A stretch of DNA of 64,000 nucleotides from Symbiodinium natans (GCA_905221605.1 CAJNDS010002238.1:228501-292500), one strand, 5' to 3'. Counted from the stretch's first letter, positions 41,593-52,383 are shown. Numbers and translations are program-made. Notes: generated by a model from the sequence alone, not told the origin.

Positions 41593-42052
41593 CCAGGGGT
41601 GGGAACTCGGGGGCTTGGCATGGGACTTCCTCGATACTTCTGGGGTTCCCGGGGGCTCCCAGAGCCTTTCGGGGGCTTACTTGTCGGGGTTTATGGGCAC
41701 TTATTTCCCCGATGATAGGCCTACTTCTAGCCTACTTGAAGGACTTCGGGGGGGCTCCTAAGTACAGTTGTAGTTGGAGTCAGAAGTCCTCTGAACCTCC
41801 ATGTAGGGGTGTTTAGGCTTCGGGAAGCTTAGGGTCCCCCCGCCAGTGCCAGGCAGCTCGAAAACAGAGCTTCACAGGCTGGGGCTCTTTCTGTGAAGCC
41901 CGAGCGGCGCTGGGGTGTTGGCAGATGGTCGGTTGTCTGGATCATGGTCCTTCTTTTTGGGATGGCCAGTCAGGGGGACCATAACTTAGAGGAGCGGCCA
42001 TTCTGGGTATCTGGGGTTGAGGGGTTCAGTCTTGCCTCGGGTTTGGGCGCAG

Positions 42053-42114
42053 AAGCCCGGCCGGAGGCGCTCAACCGCAAGACGGAGGAGAACAAGCTCA
42101 CACTCAAGCAGAAG
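42053..42114 (+). CDS. Micro-exon, charged
   Basis: GTTTGGGCGCAG precedes ARPEALNRKTEENKLTL then KQK. The donor GCAGGG runs directly into TTTAGGG repeats. Confidence 0.6.
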
Positions 42115-42117
42115 GCA

Positions 42118-42170
42118 GGGTTTAGGGTTTAGGGTTCAGGGTTTAGGGTTTAGGGTTTAGGGTTTAGGAG
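42118..42170 (+). repeat. TTTAGGG array
   Basis: Seven units. Confidence 0.95.
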
Positions 42171-42349
42171 TGTTCGGTGGAGGTGTAGTATGAGTAGGAC
42201 GGAGCCGGAGAGCGGGCTGGAGCCGCCAAGTCTTGTTGGCAAGCCCAAGGTTAGGAGGGCTTATAGTGATACGGGCTGTCGGAACCTTTCGGTTGGTTCT
42301 TTTCTTCCTAGGCCCAATGTCGGATCCCACCACTTGCACGGCGTCTCAG

Positions 42350-42481
42350 CGAGTGGATGGCCACTGGAGGAGATCGACGAACGCCGCCAGCGCGTGGCGA
42401 AGCTGTCGGGCGCCCGGCCAGTGGCTTTGTTGTTGAAGGCGACTCCGAAACTCTGCCGAAGCGACAGCCTGCAAATCCTAG
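42350..42481 (+). CDS. Exon ending in a telomeric GT donor
   Basis: GGCGTCTCAG opens 132 nt free of stops in two frames. One reads LEEIDERRQRVAKLSGAR then PVALLLKATPKL. It ends at CTAG before GTTTAG, where the donor is the first unit of the array. Confidence 0.5.
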
Positions 42482-42516
42482 GTTTAGGGTTTAGGGTTTA
42501 GGGTTTAGGGTTTAGG
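42482..42516 (+). repeat. TTTAGGG array
   Basis: Five units beginning at the donor. Confidence 0.95.
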
Positions 42517-42956
42517 TTTCCTTTTCCTTTGCCTCTCAACAGCCCTCCAGCAGTTCTCCTTGCAAGTCCACGTGAAGATGACAGGGCCAAGTTCAGTGAG
42601 CGCAGGAGAGAGAATGCTGACTTCCTGGTCAAGCAAATGGAGGTGTGGACGGTTTTTTGTGCGCAGAGCTGCTGATCTATGGAGACACAGAAAGCTTCGA
42701 ACATTTTTCGCACATGCCTTGTCAAGACGCTGGGGGTTGTAGGGTGCGCTTGCGGGCATTGGCCTCCGGAGCCTAAAGCCGAAGCTCCCTGTGACTCCCA
42801 AGCCTGCGTTACATCTTAGAATCTGCACCTTAAGCAGTATTCCTGAGAGTATCAAGTCTTCCCAAAAACAGGTTGTTGACGTAGATCAACCCCAAACCCT
42901 GGAAGCATCCGATGATAGGTTCACGTACATTCAGCTCTCTTCCTTGCATTCGTCCG

Positions 42957-43046
42957 TTCTCTAAATTATGGTCCCTTTTTGGGTACCTTGAAGAAGAGGG
43001 GCCGCCATATCATAAGGACCCCAAAAGGGACCATAGTTTAGAGAAG
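42957..43046. mobile_element. MITE-like element, family E
   Basis: A 90-bp segment with ends TCTCTAAATTATGGTCCC and GGGACCATAGTTTAGAGA, near-perfect inverted repeats of about 28 bp. A partial end-like sequence (GGGGGACCATAACTTAGAGG) is seen near 41973. Confidence 0.7.
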
Positions 43047-43114
43047 TGACCAGCAGAGGGTATATGATATACCATTCTACACGCCGAGAGGCCTAGAACT
43101 TCGATCAAGCCCAG

Positions 43115-43181
43115 CATCAACACCCCGGAGGACCGCCAAGCCCGCCGGAAGCAGGACGCTGCGGAACGCGCCGAGAGCCAG
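43115..43181 (+). CDS. Micro-exon, charged
   Basis: ATCAAGCCCAG precedes INTPEDRQARRKQDAAER. The 3' edge is unclear; GACGCT after RKQ would be a GA donor. Confidence 0.5.
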
Positions 43182-43525
43182 GGACCTCGGCCTATTCCCT
43201 AGGGCTTGGGGCTTGGGGTTAGGGCTTAGGGTGGTGTTGTAGAGGGCTTTTGAAGGGCTTGGGGGGGCAAGGCTTTGAAGGGATTTTCAGGGCCCTACGG
43301 CAGCCTTGGACCCTCGATCCCAGAGAGCCCCCCCAATGCCCCTTAACGTCGCGAAAGATGCGGTGGTTACACAGGGAAAGGGGGGCTATGTTCTTTGACG
43401 AAGGGTGTGGGGCTCTTTGGGACCATGTAGGTCTCCTGCCTCCAGTGAGGTTTCACCACGACTTCGACGAAGTCAACTCCGCGCAAGGCGCTCTTGAACT
43501 CACTTCTGGAAGGTCCTGGAACCCC

Positions 43526-43605
43526 AACCCTAAACCCTAAACCCTAAGCCCAAAACCCTCAACCCTAAACCCTCTACCCTCTAAACCCTAACCCTCAACC
43601 CTCTG
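43526..43605 (-). repeat. CCCTAAA variants
   Basis: Ten irregular units including CCCTCTA. Confidence 0.85.
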
Positions 43606-43612
43606 AACCCAG

Positions 43613-43666
43613 CGGGAGGCAGGCGTTTCGGAGCACCGGCGAGATTTGCTGACCTCCAACCTTAAG
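43613..43666 (+). CDS. Micro-exon, phase 0-0
   Basis: CTGAACCCAG precedes 18 codons REAGVSEHRRDLLTSNLK, then GAGACG (GA donor). The frame continues ETSPTR if a later donor is used. Confidence 0.55.
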
Positions 43667-43707
43667 GAGACGAGCCCCACTCGGTTTTCTCACAGCCGTG
43701 AGGCTTG

Positions 43708-43742
43708 AGGCTTAGGGTTTAGGGTTTAGGGTTTAGGGTTTT
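43708..43742 (+). repeat. TTTAGGG array
   Basis: Five units after the exon. Confidence 0.95.
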
Positions 43743-43744
43743 GG

Positions 43745-43900
43745 GGGTTTCCGAAATTTTTGGGGTACCTTATTATTGGGGTCTTATTATAAGGGAATCC
43801 TACTATTTGGGGAAACATGTTAAGGGGTCCCCTGTGTTCGCAAACCCCCAATTTCGTAAACGCCCCATTTTTTGGGGGGGGGGGGGGTTTCCGAAAATTA
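43745..43900. repeat. Dispersed repeat, family C copy
   Basis: Shares GGAATCCTACTATTTGGGG, AGGGGTCCCCTGTGTTCGCA and related pieces with 20320-20620. Confidence 0.55.
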
Positions 43901-44088
43901 GCGGGTCTTTCGAATCCTTGGATTTGGAAGTCGGGGTGTACAGCGGAATCCTAGTTTCCTTTGGGGGCCAGCATGGGTGTTTGGGCACCTTCCCGTCGCA
44001 TTTGAAGCTTCAAGGATTTGCTGTCGCCGTGACGTCTCTAGGAGCATCTGCCTTAACCCTCCACGGTGATCCAACAGCCGGGGTCCTT

Positions 44089-44144
44089 AAACCCTAAACC
44101 CTAAACCCTAAACCCTAAACCCTAAACCCTAAACCCTAAACCCT
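44089..44144 (-). repeat. CCCTAAA array
   Basis: Eight units running into the acceptor CCCTACAG. Confidence 0.95.
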
Positions 44145-44148
44145 ACAG

Positions 44149-44213
44149 CTGCGTTGGGCCAGGAGGAGTGCGCCTCGCAGATTTCCGACGACCTCCTGCA
44201 GGACAAGTTGCTG
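44149..44213 (+). CDS. Exon between opposite arrays
   Basis: Frame ALGQEECASQISDDLLQD then KLL, ending CTG before GCAGGC (GC donor). TTTAGGG begins 27 nt later. Confidence 0.6.
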
Positions 44214-44239
44214 GCAGGCGATGAGAGGGGTCAGCGTGG

Positions 44240-44293
44240 TGTTTAGGGTTTAGGGTTTAGGGTTTAGGGTTTAGGGTTTAGGGTTTAGGGGGT
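44240..44293 (+). repeat. TTTAGGG array
   Basis: Seven units. Confidence 0.95.
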
Positions 44294-44322
44294 TTTGTTG
44301 GGGTCCACCGTGCTGCGTACAG

Positions 44323-44366
44323 GCAAGGATGCCAAAGCCAAAGTCGCCCCCAAGACCATGCAACAG
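44323..44366 (+). CDS. Micro-exon
   Basis: CTGCGTACAG-G precedes KDAKAKVAPKTMQQ; the frame continues EANFESKRRS if not spliced at GAAGCA. Confidence 0.5.
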
Positions 44367-44619
44367 GAAGCAAACTTTGAGTCCAAGCGTCGAAGCTCTC
44401 CAACCTCAGACCCTCCTTCCAGAGCCCTGTCATGCATATCCGTTCCTGCTCCTCAAATGACGAATGTGTGTTTTTGGGGGCGGAAGGGGGGGGGTGGAGC
44501 GGATGATCTCAGTGCAGCATCAGCTTCTTGCATAGAACCATCGAGTGGCCGACCGTCACGAGCATCAGCTGCCCTGGGTTCAAATTATTAAGAGCAGCCC
44601 TACATAGCCGCCCGAAAGT

Positions 44620-44812
44620 CCTTAGCCCTAAGCCCTAAACCCTAAGCCGTTAGCCCGAATGCTGAAACCCCAAACCCTAAACCCTAAACCCTAAACCCTA
44701 AACCCGGTAACCCTAAACCCTAAACCCTAAACCCTAAACCCTAAACCCTAAACCCTAAACCCTAAACCCTAAACCCTAAACCCTAAACCCTAAACCCTAA
44801 ACCCTAAGCCCT
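44620..44812 (-). repeat. CCCTAAA array
   Basis: About 25 units, mostly perfect from 44710. Confidence 0.95.
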
Positions 44813-44851
44813 CCTACTCCTGAAGCCGTTACCATTACATGCTGGACACAG

Positions 44852-44905
44852 GCCGACCTCGGCCCGCAACGGTGCTGGGAACCCACGAGGCTCGAGAGTG
44901 CGGCC
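44852..44905 (+). CDS. Candidate exon
   Basis: TGGACACAG-G opens ADLGPQRCWEPTRLESAA, between CCCTAAA upstream and TTTAGGG at 44916. Donor uncertain. Confidence 0.45.
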
Positions 44906-44915
44906 TTTTGGGGGT

Positions 44916-45030
44916 TCAGGGTTTAGGGTTTGGGGTTTAGGGTTTAGGGTTTAGGGTTTGGGGTTTAGGGTTTGGGGTTTAGGGTTTAGGGTTTGGGGTT
45001 AGGGTCTTTGGTTCAGGGTATGGGGTTTGG
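44916..45030 (+). repeat. TTTAGGG/TTTGGGG array
   Basis: About fifteen units mixing the two variants. Confidence 0.95.
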
Positions 45031-45149
45031 GGTTGAGGGTGTCAAGGGTTAGTTCGAGGGATGCTTGAGGCCTTTTTGGCTGCATTTTGAGGGTTTAGGG
45101 TTGAGGGGTTTCAGGGGATGTGGCGTTTGTACCCTCATCAGGTTGAGGG

Positions 45150-45500
45150 ACCCTAAACCCTAAACCCTAAACCCTAAACCCTAAACCCTAAACCCTAAAC
45201 CCTAAACCCTAAACCCTAAACCCTAAACCCTAAACCCTAAACCCTTAAACCCTAAACCCTAACCCTAAACCTAAACCAAACCCTAAACCCTAAACCCTAA
45301 ACCCTAAACCCTAAACCCTAAACCCTAAACACCTAAACCCTAAACCCTAAACCTAAACCCTAAACCCCTAAACCCTAAACCCTAAACCCTAAACCCTAAA
45401 CCCTAAACCCTAAACCCTAAACCCTAAACCCTAAACCCTAAACCCTAAACCAAAACCCTAAACCCGAAACCCTAAACCCTAAACCCTAAACCCCAAACCC
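45150..45500 (-). repeat. Longest CCCTAAA array in the window
   Basis: About 48 units over 350 nt with a few dropped or extra bases. Confidence 0.97.
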
Positions 45501-45621
45501 AGGGCTCAGGCCCGAAGGCTTTTCGCAGGGGGTTTGGAGTCACGCACATCCCGCAAAAGTCCCAACCCTAGATCCCAAACATGCCTGCCCTCATGCTGGT
45601 TGAGGGTTCGGGCACATGCAG

Positions 45622-45663
45622 GCGAGATCAGAGCTTCACAGCTGCCTCACTTCGCAGATCGAG
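45622..45663 (+). CDS. Micro-exon, phase 0-0
   Basis: GGCACATGCAG-G precedes ARSELHSCLTSQIE, then GCATTT (GC donor). The frame continues AFWLAPTALL. Confidence 0.5.
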
Positions 45664-45708
45664 GCATTTTGGCTGGCTCCGACTGCACTGCTCCCAACCC
45701 TATATGAA

Positions 45709-45940
45709 CCCCAAACCCCAAACCCCAAACCCCAAACCCCAAACCCCAAACCCCAAACCCCAAACCCCAAACCCCAAACCCCACCCCAACCCCAAACCCC
45801 AAACCCCAAACCCCAAACCCCAAACCCCAAACCCCAACCCCAAACCCCAAACCCCAAACCCCAAAAACCCCCAAACCCCAAACCCTAAACCCCTAAACCC
45901 TAAACCCAAAACGCTAGACCCTAAACCCTAAACCCTAGAC
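45709..45940 (-). repeat. CCCCAAA array then CCCTAAA
   Basis: About 25 CCCCAAA units. Periodicity produces long artefactual frames in all phases on both strands. Confidence 0.95.
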
Positions 45941-45944
45941 CCCT

Positions 45945-46690
45945 CATGGACTGAGATGATGTCAGTTTAAAGCAGTAAAATCTGTTTACGAACTTAGTAG
46001 TTTAAAGTCAACAGAGAGAGATCTTGCGACTAGTAATGACAGTTCAAATTATTTATTTTAAGAATACAACCGAACAAGATCGAAATTTAGGTTAGATGGC
46101 TATGATTTTATGTCTCAGTTATATGAGTTGATTCCGGTGCGATGTGCAAATCATCTATTGTCAAATACTAGGTATTTTGAAAATAGCGTGATGCGTGCTT
46201 AAATTCCATTATTATGTACCGTCCACATATTTGTGGAAAACGTGAACTACTTGTAAAACACTGTCTGTGTTCAATAAGAATGTCTGGACGACTTGAAGAG
46301 TTCCAAGGACTTCTAAATGCTGATAGGTATGATCAAACTGCAGAATCTGTGAGTCACTGCTAGGGTAATAAATCACCCGGATGAGGTTAAACTGTTTGCT
46401 GAGAAACATGTTTGGAATCACATGCTACACCATCATACCTATCCTGTCAGAACAAGTCATTTCAAGTAGTTCTTTAAAATCATGCATAGATAGATACTTG
46501 GATTTGTCAATAAAAGTTGGTAGACAAAGAGAAGAAAGAACATTGCCTAAGTATTCTTGTGAAGTAATGGAAGCCGATTGAAGCATTATCGAGCAACTAA
46601 GGAGCGAACGCATAGCATAGATGCTGGTTGTTGCATTGACGTAATCCCTCCAGGAATATTGCCAGATTATGACGATTAAATGTTTATAAC
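45945..46690. other. AT-rich island of foreign composition
   Basis: About 740 nt clearly richer in A/T than the flanks. A + frame at 46062-46202 reads EYNRTRSKFRLDGYDFMS. A - frame between 46720 and 46425 reads TTSIYAMRSLLSCSIM, and another (46421-46212) reads QFNLIRVIYYPSSDSQ. All are short and unrecognised. It may be an inserted fragment or a decayed gene. Confidence 0.45.
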
Positions 46691-46694
46691 ATTG

Positions 46695-47035
<341 letters not shown>

Positions 47036-47289
47036 CTTCGTAAAACTCTACAAAAGCGCGCACCCCGATATTTCAGGGTAAGATATTGCAGGGTTGAGGC
47101 TTGGAACGGGTGAATTTGCGGGCTAGAATTGTGTGGTAGTTGGCTGGTTAGGTTTGCTTGGTGGCTTTTGGCTTGGAGGTTTGGGGTCAATGTTGGGCAT
47201 CCTGTACGCGACAAGTAGAAAGCATCTGCCGCCCGAATGTTCAAGGGGCAATTTCCCTCTCTCCGCCTCTCTCCGTCTCTCTCCTTGAG

Positions 47290-47350
47290 GGCATCAGCTC
47301 AGGGTTGGGGTTTATTTAGGGTTTAGGATTGTTTAGGGTTTAGAGTTTCG
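47290..47350 (+). repeat. Loose TTTAGGG variants
   Basis: Five scattered units. No gene seen from 47036 to 47490. Confidence 0.75.
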
Positions 47351-47496
47351 GGTTTCATAGAAAATCTTGATTCCACTGACCCCCTCATGTCTGCAACGCT
47401 CTGGATCCTTCTCCATCTACCTCAAGCCCTGAAACACCGTAAGCCCTAAGCCGTCCATGCCCCTCTGAAGCCCTGAAGCCCTGAAGGCCCACACCC

Positions 47497-47703
47497 GAAA
47501 CCCTAAACCCTACCCTAAGCCCTAAACCCTAAACCCTAACCCCTAACCCCTAACCCTAACCCCAAACCCCAAACCCCAAACCCCAAACCCCAAACCCCAA
47601 ACCCCAAACCCCAAACCCCAAACCCCAAACCCTAAACCCTAAACCCTAAACCCTAAACCCTAAACCCTAAACCCTAAACCCTAAACCCTAAACCCTAAAC
47701 CCC
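47497..47703 (-). repeat. CCCTAAA and CCCCAAA array
   Basis: A central CCCCAAA block (47557-47620) is flanked by CCCTAAA units. Confidence 0.95.
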
Positions 47704-47754
47704 CAAGGCCAGGATAAATAGAAATTGTAGGCGTTTCATTATGAGCGAAAAAAA

Positions 47755-47970
47755 GAACCCCAGCCCCAACCTCAGCCCCCAGCCCCAACCCCAGCCCCCC
47801 CCCAGCCCCAGACCAAGCCCCCACCCCCCATCCCCCCTCCCCCCACCTCCCCCAGGCCTGGAAAGCCATCGCAACTTTGTTCAAAAGCAAAAGAAAAAAC
47901 CGGCCAGAACCGGTCAAAACCGGTCAAAACCGGTCAAAACCAGGTCAAAACCGGTCAAAACCCCCTCAAA
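47755..47970. repeat. CCCCAG-rich and AAAACCGGTC repeats
   Basis: A proline-codon-like CCCCAGC tract to 47865, then six AAAACCGGTC units at 47893-47965. Confidence 0.85.
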
Positions 47971-48029
47971 ACCCCGGACACAAACCCTACACAATTTCTA
48001 TAAACCCTACGGCTTCGGTGAGACCTCAG

Positions 48030-48100
48030 CTGGCTCTAACTGGGGGGAGGCGAAGCGCCTGAAGCGCGAAGCCAACCGCAAGCAGCAGCTGGAGGAGGAG
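48030..48100 (+). CDS. Exon, charged coiled-coil
   Basis: TGAGACCTCAG opens GSNWGEAKRLKREANRKQ then QLEEE, followed by GTGCCT. TTTAGGG begins at 48127. Confidence 0.6.
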
Positions 48101-48126
48101 GTGCCTGGCTCTGATGCTGGGCGCGT

Positions 48127-48163
48127 TTAGGGTTCAGGGTTTAGGGTTTAGGGTTTAGGGTCT
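48127..48163 (+). repeat. TTTAGGG array
   Basis: Five units, followed by a family B-like half end (TAAGAACCCCCAAAAACA) at 48170. Confidence 0.9.
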
Positions 48164-48439
48164 GTTTGTAAGAACCCCCAAAAACAAAAGACAACAATTC
48201 CGCTATCTTTGGAATGATAGCAGTGGCAGTGAACTGCTGTGCTGCCCTAGGGCAGATGTGGTTGCTCGTCGTTCCCCAAAGTCCAAAGAGAAGCAGCGCC
48301 TGCCGCCTTGCCATCCTCCATCTCCCAACTCCAACCGAACCAAAAGTATGCAGAAGCATCCATTCCTCCCATCCCTCGCTCTCTGCCTTCCTTTTTTCTC
48401 TCCTTCCCCCCCTCCCAAAGCAGCCACAACTCAGATCGA

Positions 48440-48525
48440 TAAACCCTAAACCCTAAACCCTGAACCCTGAACCCTGAACCCTAAACCCTAAACCCTAAAC
48501 CCTAAACCCTAAACCCTAAACCCTC
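48440..48525 (-). repeat. CCCTAAA/CCCTGAA array
   Basis: Twelve units ending CCCTCAG, which is the acceptor of the next exon. Confidence 0.95.
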
Positions 48526-48527
48526 AG

Positions 48528-48584
48528 GTGTCGATGTTGAAGCTGGAAGCGCAAGACATTGTGCGCCAGAGCCAGCTCGAGCAG
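48528..48584 (+). CDS. Micro-exon, coiled-coil, phase 0-0
   Basis: CCCTCAG-G precedes 19 codons VSMLKLEAQDIVRQSQLE then Q, followed by GCGCCG (GC donor). The acceptor lies inside the last telomeric unit. Confidence 0.65.
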
Positions 48585-48629
48585 GCGCCGGATTCCAGCA
48601 ATGGGCGCGGCATTCGGGTTGCAATGTAC

Positions 48630-48915
48630 CCTGGAACCCTAATAATAAGAATAATCCTAACAATCATAGCAATTATAGTAACAATAATAATGACAGTAAA
48701 TAACAATAAACCAATAATAAGAATAATCATAATTGTAAAAAAATAAAATAACAATAAACCAATAATGAGAAGAATAGTATTATAGTACATAGTAGACGCA
48801 GGACATCATCCTGGAACCCTAATAATAAGAATAATCATAATAATAATAGCAATTATAGTAACAATAATAATGACAGTAAATAACAATAAAACAATAATAA
48901 GAAGAATAGTATCCT
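48630..48915. repeat. AT-rich imperfect duplication
   Basis: AATAATAAGAATAAT-type sequence. A segment of about 100 bp starting at CCTGGAACCCTAATAATAAG occurs twice (48629 and 48811). Confidence 0.85.
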
Positions 48916-48943
48916 GGACCCTAACCGCCCTAACCGCCCTCAG

Positions 48944-49000
48944 CCCGTTGCCGCTCCGAACTGCCCTGCGGGTGTCTGGGCCCCCGAAGCCAGCAAAGAG
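48944..49000 (+). CDS. Candidate exon
   Basis: CCGCCCTCAG precedes PVAAPNCPAGVWAPEASK then EHP. GCCAGC after APE could be a GC donor. CCCTAAA units follow directly. Confidence 0.45.
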
Positions 49001-49005
49001 CACCC

Positions 49006-49112
49006 CGAACCCTGAACCCTAAACCCTGAACCCTAAACCCTAAACCCTAAACCCTAAACCCTAAACCCTAAACCCTAAACCCTAAACCCTAAACCCTAAA
49101 CCCTAAACCCTG
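49006..49112 (-). repeat. CCCTAAA array
   Basis: Fifteen units. Confidence 0.95.
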
Positions 49113-49158
49113 AACTGCCGCAGCTGTCAGATCACACCCCCTCTAGCTGCCATTGTAG

Positions 49159-49231
49159 AGACGGCGGCATCATGAAGCGGGAGATCGCCCTCCTGCTCAC
49201 GCGTCTCGGCGCAGCCCCTGGAGCCCACGAG
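49159..49231 (+). CDS. Exon between opposite arrays
   Basis: After TGCCATTGTAG one frame reads DGGIMKREIALLLTRLG, with GCAGCC as a likely GC donor after the last Gly, or it runs on as AAPGAHE. Another frame is open. Confidence 0.5.
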
Positions 49232-49236
49232 TTCGT

Positions 49237-49312
49237 AGGGTTTAGGGTTTAGGGTTTGGGGTTTAGGGTTTGGGGTTTGGGGTTTAGGGTTTAGGGTTTA
49301 GGGTTTAGGGTA
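49237..49312 (+). repeat. TTTAGGG/TTTGGGG array
   Basis: Eleven units. Confidence 0.95.
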
Positions 49313-49352
49313 CAACTTACATGTGGGGGCTGCCGGCGGCTGATGGATTCAG

Positions 49353-49416
49353 GAGCCATGAGAGGAAAGGCCAGGGGAAGAACGTCGGGGAACAGCAAGA
49401 GCAAATCAGCAAACAG
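49353..49416 (+). CDS. Micro-exon, Gln/Lys-rich
   Basis: GATGGATTCAG-G precedes SHERKGQGKNVGEQQEQI then SKQ, followed by GTGTAG. Its QISKQ ending matches the exon at 39296-39319. Confidence 0.6.
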
Positions 49417-49739
49417 GTGTAGGCCTAGTGATAGTCAAGCGGGCTTTCCCGCAAGTGAAGCCCTGCCGACACCACGCACGATATCCTAGAAGGGACGTTC
49501 TACCAAAAGCCAAATTGCACTTGGGATCTGAGGTGGCTCGTGCCATCCCTGGCCACTTCTTGCCCGGCCATCGCTTACCACGCCGGTGAGAAGACCTGCG
49601 ATTCGTCCAAATGGGTCTGCCGTATTATGTGCTCGCAGGACATGCTGCCGGAGACTTGTCTGGCAGGATCTCTTTGGAGTTTTTTTTGTTTTTTTCTTTT
49701 GCTTTTTTCTTCATATCAGTGTCTATGTATATATAAACA

Positions 49740-49960
49740 TGGATAAATGAACAAATACACAACTATACATATATATATATATGTATATATGTATACGCAC
49801 GTCTGATATGATGTACCGTAGATGTGATGTTCATGCATGCATATGCATGTATGTGATGCAAAGTAACGCCGAGTAATGTTTTGCTCTGCTATATTATGCT
49901 ATGCTTTGTCATGCCATACATGTATCTGTATATATATATATATATATACATATGTACACA
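49740..49960. repeat. TA/TATG-rich low-complexity tract
   Basis: Interrupted TATA and ATGCAT repeats. Confidence 0.85.
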
Positions 49961-49967
49961 TGTATAT

Positions 49968-50062
49968 AGGGCTTAGGGCTTAGGGGCTTAGAGTTATGGG
50001 GTCTCTTGTGGTTGGGGTTTAGGGCTTAGGGTTAGTTTAGGGTTTATAGGGGTTAGGGTCTT
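49968..50062 (+). repeat. CTTAGGG/TTTAGGG variants
   Basis: About ten degenerate units. Confidence 0.8.
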
Positions 50063-50119
50063 AGGCGACACGGCCTGCGCTTCGTCGCGCCATCAATCGT
50101 CATGCCCTCATCTCCGCTA

Positions 50120-51960
50120 ACTCAAAATTCGTGCAGTCACCCTGTCTAGGGGTTTTGCCTTGGACCTTAAGGTTGTACCTTGGGTTTTTGGGCATGTAGG
50201 GCGTGGCGTTAACATGTAAAGTTCCATTAGATCTAATTACGAATCAGGAATACAAGAGGATGTCTTGGGACGTGGCGTCCGAAAATAAAAGTAATATGAA
50301 AAGAAATCAAGTTTAAGAGAGTGTTTCTTAGGGTGTGTTTCTGAGGGTGTGGACCTGCAATTCAAAAGTCTAATGAGACTTAATGATGAGTGGGGCTTAG
50401 AAGAGGATGACAAGGGGTGTGGCCTCTTAAATTAAAAGTCTACTTAAGTGGAATTACAAACGAAGTCCAGATGAGGATTTTTCCTCAAAGTACATTTTCA
50501 TTACGAAGCGAGGCCAGAGGAGCATTTTTTACAGGGTGTGGTCGGGAAAAAACTCCAAAGAGGTACTAACGAATGAGGCTTAGAAGGGCTCGGCCTCTTA
50601 AATATGCTTTTGTTTACTTGGTTTCTTGTACGAACGAAGCTGTGGCTTTATCATACACAAGTCTGTTGACATGACATTAAGAGGCCTCAGAAGAGGATTT
50701 CATAGGGTGTGGCCGTTGAAGATAGAATGCTAGGTACATTTGAACACGAATGAGGGCTCACAAGATGCCATCTTAGGGTGTGGCCTTTAAGATTCTGTCC
50801 AAGGGGGGTAGCCTCTTAATTTAAAAATCCAATTTAAGTCGAATTACAAACGAGTCCAGATGAGGATTTCTTGGGGTGTGGTGTTTTGTTTTTTACAAAC
50901 CTCAAATTACATTTCATTACGAAGCGGGGCCAGGGGAGAATTTCATAGGGTGTGGTCTGCAATATATGATTCCAAATAGGCAATAACCAATGAGGCTTAG
51001 AAGAGGATGTCTTGGATTGTGGCCTCTTAATATGTTTGTTTTACTTGGGTTTAATTCCGAATGAAGCTGTGGCTTTATCATACACAAGTCTGTTGACATT
51101 CCATAAAGAGGAAGAAGAAGAGGATTTCATAGGGTGTGGCTGTTAAATATGGAATTGCAAGAAACATTTAAATACGAATGGGGGCTCACAAGATGATATA
51201 AAGGTCTGTCCAAAAGTTGCATACGAGCGAAGCCTAGATCAGAACTTCTTAGGGCGTGGGCTTCTTACCTAGAATTCCGAACTTATGAGATTCTGTTACG
51301 AGCAGGCCCCAGAATGGTGTGGCTGTTTTCATACAAGCATCTAGGCAAATCGAAAATAAGTCTAATGTCAAACGAAGCTCTAATGAGGATTTCTTGGGGT
51401 GTGGCTGTATAATACAGGCTTCTAATTAAGCTTCATTACAAATAGGGGCCAGAAAGGGATTTCATAGGGCGTGGTCTGCAATATACATTCTAACTCGGTT
51501 TAATTGCGAGGAGGATGTCTTGGGGTTGGCCTCTTAATATATATGTTTGCTTTACTTGGGTTTAATTACGAACGAAGCCCAGAAGAGGATTTCTTAGGGT
51601 GTGGGTTTACAATTCAAAATCAAATTACGTTTCGTTACGAAAGGGGCCAGAGGACGGTTTCACAGGGTGTGGTCTGTAATATATAATTCCGAGTAGGCAA
51701 TAACCAATGAGGCTTAGAAGAGGATGTCTTGGGGCGGGGCCTCAGAATATGCTTGTTGTACTTCGGTTTAATTACGAACGAAGCTGTGGCTTTATCATAC
51801 ACAAGTCTACTGAAATATTAAGAGGGCCCAGAGGCCGAAAAGAGGATTTCATAGGGTGTGGCCTTTAAGTATGGAGCTATTTTCCTAGGGTCTGGGCTTC
51901 TTATATAGAAGCAGTTTTTCCATAAACTAGGAAGGAAGCCCAGATGAGGATTTCTGAGGC
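50120..51960 (+). repeat. Degenerate higher-order satellite
   Basis: Monomers of about 70-90 bp carry AGAAGAGGATTTCATAGGGT followed by GTGGCCTCTTAA or a relative. A multi-monomer block containing GAAGCTGTGGCTTTATCATA occurs three times (about 50635, 51060 and 51780). No coding capacity. Confidence 0.85.
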
Positions 51961-52239
51961 TGCAATCGGCTGTAACCTCTGCATGTTGAGATTTTGTTAC
52001 GGACAGGCAGGGGGAGTGAGGTTGGGGGGGGGGGGGGGGCATTTCGGGCGGGTTGGGGGGCTTGTGGTAGGCTGAAGTGCCCCTGGTCCTGATGCACCGT
52101 CTGCTCCCGGACACTTGTCGGCTAGGGGGGACCCATTCTAGGCCAAAAATCCAAAACAAGGGGTGCCATCGAGGCCTTGGCGGATATAAATATATATATA
52201 TATAATGCACGTTTACGTCGATGTGCTTTTGTACGAAAA

Positions 52240-52383
52240 GTTCAACCTGCGTGGCCTGCCAAGAACGCGAAAAGCGCCAACTGGTGCCTGGCGAAGCACT
52301 GTGCCAGCACGTCCAAGCGGCACAAACACATCGTGGAGGGCATGATGGCCGCCGGACAAGATTTCTGTCGCTTAGCTTCATGA
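52240..52383 (+). other. Possible exon with Cys/His motif
   Basis: A + frame reads NWCLAKHCASTSKRHKHI then VEGMMAAGQDFCRLAS before TGA. An alternative + frame and a long - frame also cross it. Confidence 0.3.

Noticed and set aside
45581-45931. Pro/Lys/Thr/Gln repeat protein and minus Gly/Phe/Trp repeat protein
   Set aside because: Both are readings of the CCCCAAA array, whose seven-base period repeats every seven codons.
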